Under the pieces are notes generated by a model. The model saw only the letters and a list, made by a program, of their open reading frames with translations. It did not search any database and was not told where the DNA came from. 6,497 nt of DNA, taken from assembly GCA_002686955.1 (NCBI GenBank), contig NYZA01000234.1, forward strand, positions 1 to 6,497. Direction: 5' to 3'. Positions 1 to 6,167 of this stretch are shown here, piece by piece. The stretch comes from Gemmatimonadota bacterium (GTDB taxonomy: Bacteria > GCA-2686955). Every line of letters begins with the position of its first letter. The stretch's first letter is position 1. The position numbers and the translations under genes were made by a program.

Positions 1-5
1 CACTA

Positions 6-65
6 ATGTGGTGTGCCACAAGCGTTTTTGGCCTGTTTCTTGCCCCCCCCTTAGCCAAGCGGTAG
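6..65 (+). other. Short frame resembling the displaced signal peptide of the glycosidase
   Basis: The ATG at 6-8 reads MWCATSVFGLFLAPPLAKR and stops at TAG 63-65. Its middle is hydrophobic, like a signal-peptide core. If the C run at 43-50 had one more C, this frame would pass into the main frame and read on through LSQAVAA, giving an A-x-A signal peptidase I site before VVPTMPP. The frame is also open upstream of 6 to the window edge, so a charged n-region could lie outside. This is inference from frame and composition; it is not an independent gene. Confidence 0.5.
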
Positions 66-3004
66 CGGCGGTCGTGCCGACCATGCCGCCTCGGGATGGT
101 CATGCTGAGTTCGTAACTCCGGAGCGGATGCTCGGCAACATCCTGACCAATATCACCGATCCGTGCGCCGAGATTGCCGAGGCCAGGGTGCGGATCAAGC
201 AGGCAAAGCTGGAGACCGGTTGCGGCTGGGTTCGGCACGCGAACGGCAAGATGGGGTGGGCGGACCTGATCACCCGCCCAGATCAAGGAGAATTGCTCCA
301 GTTCTCCGAAGACATGTGGAATTCGGCGACGAACTGTTCCGGGGAATTCGACGAAGAATGCAACCAGATCGCGTGGTGGTCCCGTCAGTACGGCGGAACG
401 CTCGACGAGGATCACTTCATGCGCCAGATCGGGCGATTCGATATCTACGGGCCGGGGGCGGCGGGGTGGGATCCGGTTGGGCCGGTCGATCTCATGAACA
501 GGTGGACCGGCGATTACTTCAACTTCGCCGGCGTCTTCGAGTACGACGTGAGCGAGGGGTTGACGATTGGTCTCGAGCCGGATGAAGAGCTGATCGTCGA
601 CGTCTGGCCTCGCTGGGTGGAGGAGACCTTCTGCACCTACGACCTGAGCCGGGAGTTCGATCTGGCGTGCGGGGAGGGCCAGCCGAATCTTCTCGATGCG
701 TACTTCGAGAAGTGGATGGTGTTCAACGAGCCCTTCATGCGCGGCCTTTTCCCCTGGAACACCATGGAGCTGTTCCGATTGGCCAAAGCCAAGACGATCG
801 AGCTCCAGGGCTCCGGGCCCCGCTCTCCGGTCTACATCGGCGGCATCACGGGAGCCAATGCGCCAGCCTCACCCGTCGGTCCATATGCACGCCGGAAGAA
901 CCCGATGAGCCCTCTCGAGCGGCACTGGGCTCTGATGTGTTACGGCGGGGGAAGGCAGGGCGACCAATACCGGACCGACGCGGTGGCCGCGCATCTCCAC
1001 CAGAGCCTCGGCCCCGAGAGCCGCTTTCTCTCCGATGCCGGTGAGTTCAGTCGAGACGACTACTACGGATTCCTTGGAGCCTGCTCGTCGCTCTTCTCCC
1101 TCGGCAAATTCTGGGGGCTCGACCCCGTCCGGGTGATGCTCGATGAGACGACGATCAAGGCGGAGGACATTCCACCACACCATCCCGTCTCCAATACAGC
1201 GGAAGCCCAGGCCAATTTCGTGGAGAGAACACTGCTTCTGGCCCTCACGACCGGCTATGTCGATGGACTCCTCGTGGCGTGGGAGGATCACTGCGAGAGC
1301 CCGACCAAGCCTGCGGATACTCCGGGCTATGCTCGCAGCCGTCTCAAGAGCAGGAAGAAGCCCGGGTTCTTCGGGGCGGGCTTGATTCACACGATGCTCG
1401 GCGCGGATGCGAATCAGAGCGATCTCGCCTACGAGAGCTCTTTTCCCCTCGTGGATCCACTCGAGCCCGAGCACCCGCTCTACTGCCTGCGATTTCGCAG
1501 CGAGCTCAATCCGAATCTCGTCACGATTGCGGTCTGGAGCGCTCACACCGATTTCAACAACAGCTACGATCGAGATCAGGGCTACGAGGTCACGTTGCCG
1601 GTGGCCAACCAAACACCCCTCACGAAAGCGTACCGTGTGCCGAGCAGCGATGAACAAGACGGCGTTTGCAACGACACAGCGTGGATTCCGGTTTCTCCAG
1701 GCACCTATGTCGACGATGACATTCAGGTTCCGGACATCAACAACGAGATCACGTTCAAGGTGACCGGTTCTCCGGTCTACTTTCAGTCGACCTCCAACGA
1801 AGTCGTGGCGGCGGAGGACTGGGTCGAAGCCAAGACCCTCTCAGGGCTCAGCTCAACCAGCCGTTACGATGGAAGCCAGTCCTTCCAAATCGACTTCCAT
1901 GCGGAGCATCACTATACCCACGAGAACGAGATCACCTTCGAAATCCCCGAAAATTGGTGGCCGCCCCAGGTGAGCACTGAGGGCGAACCACCCAGCAAAG
2001 GTGAGGTCACGATTCATCCCGTCTCGCGCTCGTTGCAGGAGGAGGACTTGGAGGTGACGGTTGACGGCAACACGATTACCGTGACGCCGAGCCAAGACGC
2101 CACGATACTGGCCGGGAGCCAATTCAGCCTTGTCTACGGCGATTCTCGAACCGAATCGACCCTTCTCGATATGGGTCCATGGCTATCCGGGACGGTCGAT
2201 CTCGACTTCCTGAAGCTGGAGAACTGGATGACGCGCCAAGCGGAGTTCGACTACCTCGAAGACAATCCCTTCGATATGTGGCCCTATCTCGTCGTGCCGC
2301 GTGCGGGGTGGGGTCTCGCACCGAGCAGCGAACACGTTCTGGGTGAGGATCAGCGTAGAGTCCAGAACTTCGGGGAATACGGTCATTCCGCCACGGGTAT
2401 CTATCGAGATTTCACCGCCATCGTGCTCTACGACGACGAGCCAGAGCATCCCCATGAGACCGAAGTGCCCCTCCATCTGACCGTGACGCCGGACACAGAG
2501 TACATTCTGCAGCTCTATTTGAACGAACCGGACTCCGACTTCGAGGAATGTGATCCGCAGCACGAATACGACTGCAAGTGCTTTCCGTTCAGCCCAACCA
2601 AACGGCTCTGCCTGAAACCGTCTATCGGTCAGACCGTGCGTGTCGAGTTCGAGGGTGGCCCTTCGCCCGAGTTCGACAGTTCGAAAGACCGCTACTTTCA
2701 TTTCAAGACCGGGCCGACGGAGGACGAGATCCAGGTCGTTTTCAGGCACGATGGAGACGGCCAAGGCCTGAGCGAAACAGATCCCGCGTCTTGGCTCTGG
2801 CTCGATAACCTGATCTTCTGCTACGGACTCGAGCTGCGCCCCCGGTCTCTCGGGGGCGGCCCCACATCGGCCGGCGGGCCTGGAGAGGCCACGATTCAGG
2901 TTAGAGTCAGCCGCGACGGCGGTTGGGTGACACTGCCCGATCCTCCGGTCATCGATGTCGGAGGCTCGCTCGGTCAGTACTATGTTCAGCCCTCGTTGCA
3001 GTAG
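8..3004 (+). CDS. Large multi-domain glycoside hydrolase-like protein (clan GH-A-type TIM barrel plus C-terminal carbohydrate-binding-like jelly roll)
   Basis: Probable extracellular polysaccharide-cleaving enzyme; family and substrate are not recognised. In the 998-residue reading, residues about 40-470 look like a TIM barrel. A strand ending in WMVFNEP puts E241 at the acid/base position typical of clan GH-A, and VMLDETT puts E380 at the nucleophile position. The later VDGLLVAWEDH resembles the tryptophan-bearing last barrel strand. Residues about 490-760 are beta-rich. Residues about 797-940 resemble a carbohydrate-binding jelly roll ending in WLWLDNLIF (929-937), with an unusual Cys cluster at C848, C856, C858 and C868. 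The many other cysteines suit an exported, disulfide-bonded protein. The GTG at 8 is only the first in-frame start visible: the frame is open to the window edge and this N-terminus has no signal peptide. The true start is probably in another frame before the C run at 43-50, or outside the window. The barrel and GH-A calls come from motifs and spacing, not a database match. Confidence 0.7.
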   Translation: MVCHKRFWPVSCPPLSQAVAAVVPTMPPRDGHAEFVTPERMLGNILTNITDPCAEIAEARVRIKQAKLETGCGWVRHANGKMGWADLITRPDQGELLQFSEDMWNSATNCSGEFDEECNQIAWWSRQYGGTLDEDHFMRQIGRFDIYGPGAAGWDPVGPVDLMNRWTGDYFNFAGVFEYDVSEGLTIGLEPDEELIVDVWPRWVEETFCTYDLSREFDLACGEGQPNLLDAYFEKWMVFNEPFMRGLFPWNTMELFRLAKAKTIELQGSGPRSPVYIGGITGANAPASPVGPYARRKNPMSPLERHWALMCYGGGRQGDQYRTDAVAAHLHQSLGPESRFLSDAGEFSRDDYYGFLGACSSLFSLGKFWGLDPVRVMLDETTIKAEDIPPHHPVSNTAEAQANFVERTLLLALTTGYVDGLLVAWEDHCESPTKPADTPGYARSRLKSRKKPGFFGAGLIHTMLGADANQSDLAYESSFPLVDPLEPEHPLYCLRFRSELNPNLVTIAVWSAHTDFNNSYDRDQGYEVTLPVANQTPLTKAYRVPSSDEQDGVCNDTAWIPVSPGTYVDDDIQVPDINNEITFKVTGSPVYFQSTSNEVVAAEDWVEAKTLSGLSSTSRYDGSQSFQIDFHAEHHYTHENEITFEIPENWWPPQVSTEGEPPSKGEVTIHPVSRSLQEEDLEVTVDGNTITVTPSQDATILAGSQFSLVYGDSRTESTLLDMGPWLSGTVDLDFLKLENWMTRQAEFDYLEDNPFDMWPYLVVPRAGWGLAPSSEHVLGEDQRRVQNFGEYGHSATGIYRDFTAIVLYDDEPEHPHETEVPLHLTVTPDTEYILQLYLNEPDSDFEECDPQHEYDCKCFPFSPTKRLCLKPSIGQTVRVEFEGGPSPEFDSSKDRYFHFKTGPTEDEIQVVFRHDGDGQGLSETDPASWLWLDNLIFCYGLELRPRSLGGGPTSAGGPGEATIQVRVSRDGGWVTLPDPPVIDVGGSLGQYYVQPSLQ
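43..50 (+). repeat. Homopolymer run of eight C
   Basis: Eight consecutive C bases lie exactly where the signal-peptide-like frame and the main glycosidase frame must be joined. With eight C the first frame stops at 63-65; with nine it would continue into the large frame. Such a tract can be a slipped-strand phase-variation site, but it is also a classic place for sequencing or assembly length errors. Confidence 0.85.
1011..1343 (+). repeat. Segment of the glycosidase gene duplicated at 6168-6497
   Basis: This 333-base stretch encodes residues about 335-445, including the putative nucleophile region VMLDETT and the last barrel strand. It matches 6168-6497 in direct orientation. By hand count there are about 24 substitutions and three single-base deletions in the other copy, roughly 93% identity over aligned bases. 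The last 75 bases are identical, and the match runs to the window edge, so the true repeat is longer. Confidence 0.93.
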
Positions 3005-3031
3005 GGATTCGGTGTAATTGGTGTTAGATTT

Positions 3032-3065
3032 GGAGCGATCGGCGGAACGATGCGCCGGTCGCTCC
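3032..3065 (+). terminator. GC-rich hairpin between the two plus-strand genes (terminator-like or mRNA-stability element)
   Basis: A 13-base-pair stem starting GGAGCGATCGGCG pairs with CGCCGGTCGCTCC, with one G-U pair and an eight-base loop GAACGATG. It begins 28 bases after the glycosidase stop and ends 18 bases before the Shine-Dalgarno of the next gene. There is no T tract after it, so it is not a textbook intrinsic terminator. It could attenuate read-through, protect the 3' end of the first message, or act in the leader of the second gene. Confidence 0.5.
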
Positions 3066-3083
3066 CTTGCCGACGAGAGCCTC

Positions 3084-3088
3084 AGGAG
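3084..3088 (+). promoter_or_regulatory. Ribosome binding site AGGAG
   Basis: AGGAG sits six bases before the ATG at 3095. It decides the start of the beta-helix gene in favour of 3095 rather than the in-frame ATG at 3050, which lies inside the hairpin loop and would add 15 charged residues before the signal peptide. Confidence 0.85.
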
Positions 3089-3094
3089 AGCGTT

Positions 3095-4666
3095 ATGATC
3101 GAATCCGGTTCAAGAAAACTGGGGCGGTTCATTTTCTGCCTGACCGGCCTGTCCGTACTGATGCTATTCGCAGCCGGCCCCACCCTCGCCCTCGACCAGC
3201 GCCCGCACGCCGACAATCTGGTTCCGGAAGAGTACGCGACGATTCAGGAAGCGATCGATGCCTCTACACCGCACGATACGGTGACCGTGGCGCCGGGGAC
3301 GTACTTCGAGCGGATCGCTTATGGCGGTAAATCGATCGTGGTGCGTTCGGAGCAGGGGGCGGAGGTGACGGTGATCGATGGGCAGTACGAAGGGTTGGTC
3401 GTGGACCTTGGAGAGGGAACCGATTCGACGACGGTGTTCGAGGGGTTTACGGTGACGCATGGGGGGGCGGAGGGCGAGCGTTCCGTCACGGCTCTCTTTG
3501 GAACCGATTGCAGTGCCGCTGTCCGGAACAACATATTCACCAACAACGGTCTGGAGCTGTCGGGCAGCTTGGCCGGGATGGGAGGCCCAGCAGTCACTCG
3601 CTGTTGGATCGAAGACAACATCATTGCACGAAACACAACCAATTCCTCTACCATTCTCAGCGTAGCAACGGATCACTGCTACATCACCGGCAACGTCATC
3701 CACGACAATACAGGTGACGACATGATCAGATTATACATGACCGCTGGCGTCATCTCCGACAATCTCATCTACCGAAATCGTGACACCGATGGGGGGCTTC
3801 CGAGATCAGGCATCTATGCGGTGTGGGGCGGTCCACTCGAGATCGTAGGGAACTGGGTGTGCGGGGCCAGCAACGGCGCAGTCGCCACGGTATATCCATG
3901 TAGTGTCCGAAACAACTTAATGTGTCACAACGGAGTCGGAGTCTACTTCATCGGCGGTGCAGCCGGAGAGATTCTCCACAATACGATCGTGGGCTCCAGC
4001 GCCGTCGGTATCGAGATCTCCTACTCCGGCGCTCTTGTCGAGAGCAATGTTGTCGTTAACAGTAGATGGGGAATTCGCTGGGAATGGTACACCAGTGCCG
4101 TTCAGCTGACCACGAATAGTCTCTGGAACAACGAAACCGATTACGTGAACGCCGCCCACGACCAAGGCACCGACCTCCACTTCGACCCCCTCTTCGTCGA
4201 CGCCGCCAACCACGATTTCCGTCTGCGGCCCGACTCCCCCTTGATCGACTCCGGCGCCGATCTCGGCGCCTACGGTTTCAAAGGCCCCGCCCCCGACATC
4301 GGTGCCTATGAACTTCCTTACGCTACACCCGCAACCGCCGCTATTCACCTCACTATCGACCCTCGGCGCGTCGCCCCCGGCGACACCATTTCTTACACTC
4401 TGACGATCGAAGACAGCGCGCTGCCCTTCGCCGAAGCCGTACGCCGCGGCGACGCCTGGATCGAGCTCACGGGCCAGCGCATCCACCACGTGCTGGCTAC
4501 CCGGTCGGCAATTCCGATCAGGCCAGGCGCGAGCCACGTGATCGAAGGCACCGCCGCAATCCCCGACCCGATCCCGAGCGGCCCCTATCGCGTCAAGGCT
4601 CGCTGGGGCTCGCTGCTCGACGAGATCGAAGCGTCGGATGTGGTGGATCTGGAGATTGGGGGATGA
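3095..4666 (+). CDS. Secreted right-handed parallel beta-helix protein with C-terminal Ig-like domain
   Basis: A 523-residue exported protein. Residues 1 to about 32 form a signal peptide: a basic start (RKLGR), a hydrophobic core (FIFCLTGLSVLMLFAAG) and a likely cut after TLA. Residues 49-55 (TIQEAID) followed by VTVAPGTYFE are the typical opening of pectate-lyase-like beta helices. Repeated rungs follow, each with an N-rich turn: NNIFTNNG, DNIIARN, GNVIHDN, DNLIYRN, NNLMCHNG, HNTIVG and SNVVVN. The helix ends with RPDSPLIDSG and DIGAYE (401-406), a common end of this fold. The last 117 residues look like a beta-sandwich. No catalytic residues can be assigned, so it may be a lyase or epimerase, or only a binding or structural surface protein. 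No clear C-terminal sorting signal is seen. It follows the glycosidase on the same strand after 90 bases, and both may act on polysaccharide outside the cell (inference). Its 3' end lies 49 bases from the convergent ATPase gene. Confidence 0.85.
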   Translation: MIESGSRKLGRFIFCLTGLSVLMLFAAGPTLALDQRPHADNLVPEEYATIQEAIDASTPHDTVTVAPGTYFERIAYGGKSIVVRSEQGAEVTVIDGQYEGLVVDLGEGTDSTTVFEGFTVTHGGAEGERSVTALFGTDCSAAVRNNIFTNNGLELSGSLAGMGGPAVTRCWIEDNIIARNTTNSSTILSVATDHCYITGNVIHDNTGDDMIRLYMTAGVISDNLIYRNRDTDGGLPRSGIYAVWGGPLEIVGNWVCGASNGAVATVYPCSVRNNLMCHNGVGVYFIGGAAGEILHNTIVGSSAVGIEISYSGALVESNVVVNSRWGIRWEWYTSAVQLTTNSLWNNETDYVNAAHDQGTDLHFDPLFVDAANHDFRLRPDSPLIDSGADLGAYGFKGPAPDIGAYELPYATPATAAIHLTIDPRRVAPGDTISYTLTIEDSALPFAEAVRRGDAWIELTGQRIHHVLATRSAIPIRPGASHVIEGTAAIPDPIPSGPYRVKARWGSLLDEIEASDVVDLEIGG

Positions 4667-4715
4667 GGGCGGGGGTGTGAGGGTGATCAAATCCGATCGG
4701 GCGCCGCTCCACCAC

Positions 4716-5945
4716 TCACTCCTCTCGCTGAATCCGCTCGATGAACTCGGGAACGCGAGAGAAGGGGAGGAATTCGTGCACGGCATTGCCTTCGCGCCGG
4801 GATTCGAAAGAGCGATCGCTGACGGTCAAGGTGCGCGTGACCTTCGGGTACTTCCGACAGAAGGCCGCCAGCCCGGACGGGAGCTTCGGCTCGGAGAGCG
4901 ATGCCTTCACCTCGATCGGATAAGGCACACGGTTTCGGATCACGACGAAGTCGACTTCGTGACTGCTCTTCGTGCGCCAGAACCTGAGCTGCATATTTGG
5001 AGTCAGCAGGGGGCGGATCGTCAAGAACACGGCGCTCTCGAAAATTGCGCCACGGTCTTCCCTGCGAGAGGGATCGCGAAAGTCGCCAAGAATGCTGTTG
5101 CGAACGCCCAGATCGTAGAGATAGGTTTTGCGTGACTTCTTCAGCTCGTTCGCGAGGTTCGTGTGATAGCTCGGGAGAAGGAAATTGACGTAAGTCTGAT
5201 CCATCATCGAGAGGTATCTCTCGATCGTCGGCGCCGATACACGCAACTCACGAGCCAAGCTCGACGCCTCGACGAGCTGCCCCTGGTTTTGCGCCAAGAG
5301 CTGAAGAAGATGATTGAAGGCTCGGATGTTCTCTTCTTTGATCAGTCCCTTGATGTCTTTGAAGAGGTAGGCGGATAGGTACTCTTGGAGCAGTCGTTGC
5401 TTTCGTTCTTCGTCGGCAACTGTCGCCAAGCCGGGGAGACCTCCGTAGCGCAGGAAATCGGTGTAGTCGGGGCGCGCCGGGGAATCCCACTGGCTCAGCT
5501 CTTCCCATGAGAGCGGGTAGATCCGGTACGTCATCGTTCGCCCGGCGAGGCTCTCCCCAAGGTGGGAGTGAATCTCGACGGAGGAGGATCCACTGGCGAC
5601 GATCTTGATCTTGCGGTTCTTGGCCCGGGCTCGATCGTAGATCGCCTTGAAGAGCTGTCCCGCGCCCGCGAGGTAGTAGAACTCGTCGATGAAGAGATCG
5701 TCGGCATCTGCGACGAGCGTGTCGATCAAATCCTGGGCATCACCACGCAGGCCCGCCAGATCGGAGGGTTGCTCGAGGTCGAAAAAGCGGGTGCGGCGCC
5801 CGGCGTCTCCGCCGGCTCGTTCGAGCGCGCGAAGCAGCGTGGTCTTGCCCACCTGGCGGGGACCGGTGAGCACCAGGATCTGCGGTTCCGCCATTTCGCG
5901 GCGTAAGCGATTGAAAATAGGGCGCTGGATCTCCATATGAACCAT
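4716..5945 (-). CDS. AAA_14/DUF4143 family ATPase
   Basis: A 409-residue stand-alone ATPase of the widespread AAA_14 + DUF4143 family, whose cellular role is poorly defined. Walker A is GPRQVGKT (residues 28-35) and Walker B is LFIDE (84-88). A conserved ASGSSS segment (117-122) acts as a sensor-like strand, and SLAGR (132-136) carries a candidate arginine finger. Residues about 222-250 look like a winged-helix segment (SLARELRVSAPTIERYL). The C-terminal half is DUF4143-like and ends in a PD-(D/E)XK-type arrangement: E303 in GAIFES, D332 in SHEVDFVV, and E345 and K347 in IEVK. Length is normal for the family and no key motif is lost. An alternative start is the ATG at 5936 (Met4); neither start has a good Shine-Dalgarno, and a palindrome lies directly upstream. 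The gene is convergent with the beta-helix gene, has no partner here, and lies between two copies of the glycosidase sequence, which suggests an accessory or acquired gene. Confidence 0.92.
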   Translation of the reverse strand: MVHMEIQRPIFNRLRREMAEPQILVLTGPRQVGKTTLLRALERAGGDAGRRTRFFDLEQPSDLAGLRGDAQDLIDTLVADADDLFIDEFYYLAGAGQLFKAIYDRARAKNRKIKIVASGSSSVEIHSHLGESLAGRTMTYRIYPLSWEELSQWDSPARPDYTDFLRYGGLPGLATVADEERKQRLLQEYLSAYLFKDIKGLIKEENIRAFNHLLQLLAQNQGQLVEASSLARELRVSAPTIERYLSMMDQTYVNFLLPSYHTNLANELKKSRKTYLYDLGVRNSILGDFRDPSRREDRGAIFESAVFLTIRPLLTPNMQLRFWRTKSSHEVDFVVIRNRVPYPIEVKASLSEPKLPSGLAAFCRKYPKVTRTLTVSDRSFESRREGNAVHEFLPFSRVPEFIERIQREE

Positions 5946-5948
5946 TCT

Positions 5949-5966
5949 AAACCGATGGGTCGGTTT
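5949..5966. promoter_or_regulatory. Palindrome just upstream of the ATPase start (possible operator or RBS-masking hairpin)
   Basis: AAACCGA and TCGGTTT form perfect 7-base inverted repeats separated by TGGG, beginning three bases before the ATPase start codon at 5945. The ACCGA-N4-TCGGT core has the look of a TetR-type operator. In RNA it would form a small hairpin over the place where a ribosome binding site should be. Which of these applies, if either, cannot be told from sequence alone. Confidence 0.45.
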
Positions 5967-6167
5967 GGTGCACGGGCCCTGTGATCTACTCCACCGGCAC
6001 TCCCCGGTTCATCTTCAACGTGAAGATATGCACCCCCGGGACCCCGACCGCGTGGGACAGCGAGCCCGGGCGACTTCGCGGCCTGTAGACGCCCGTGCAG
6101 GGCGAATCGCGGACAAGCTTGGGGGAGTGAGGGCGGTGATTCGGCGATTTCGCGCGAACCCCCTTGC
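5967..6167. other. Region without a supported gene, between the ATPase and the second glycosidase copy
   Basis: About 200 GC-rich bases with no open frame that has a plausible start. One minus-strand frame is open from 6216 to a TAG at 5986-5988 and ends in a protein-like stretch (GVPGVHIFTLKMNRGVPVE), but it has no upstream ATG or GTG and only one internal ATG close to the stop. I see no tRNA, no terminal inverted repeats and no clear promoter. It does not resemble the bases upstream of 1011 in the intact copy, so the homology of the second copy really begins near 6168. Confidence 0.5.

Noticed and set aside
869-1657. Long open frame on the minus strand (262 residues) opposite the glycosidase
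   Set aside because: It lies entirely inside the plus-strand gene, has no recognisable domain, and its composition is that of an antisense shadow in GC-rich coding DNA.
2183-2764. Minus-strand open frame of 193 residues
   Set aside because: Antisense to the well-supported C-terminal jelly-roll region, with no domain and no ribosome binding site evidence.
3050-3094. ATG at 3050 as start of the beta-helix gene
   Set aside because: It lies in the hairpin loop, has no Shine-Dalgarno, and would bury the signal peptide behind 15 charged residues; the ATG at 3095 has AGGAG at ideal spacing.
3917-4786. Minus-strand open frame of 289 residues opposite the beta-helix gene and overlapping the ATPase end
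   Set aside because: Low-complexity Gly/Val-rich translation typical of the antisense of beta-helix repeats; it also overlaps the 3' end of the ATPase gene on the same strand.
4638-5135. Plus-strand open frame of 165 residues
   Set aside because: It overlaps the end of the beta-helix gene and is antisense to the ATPase, which has clear family motifs; no domain is visible.
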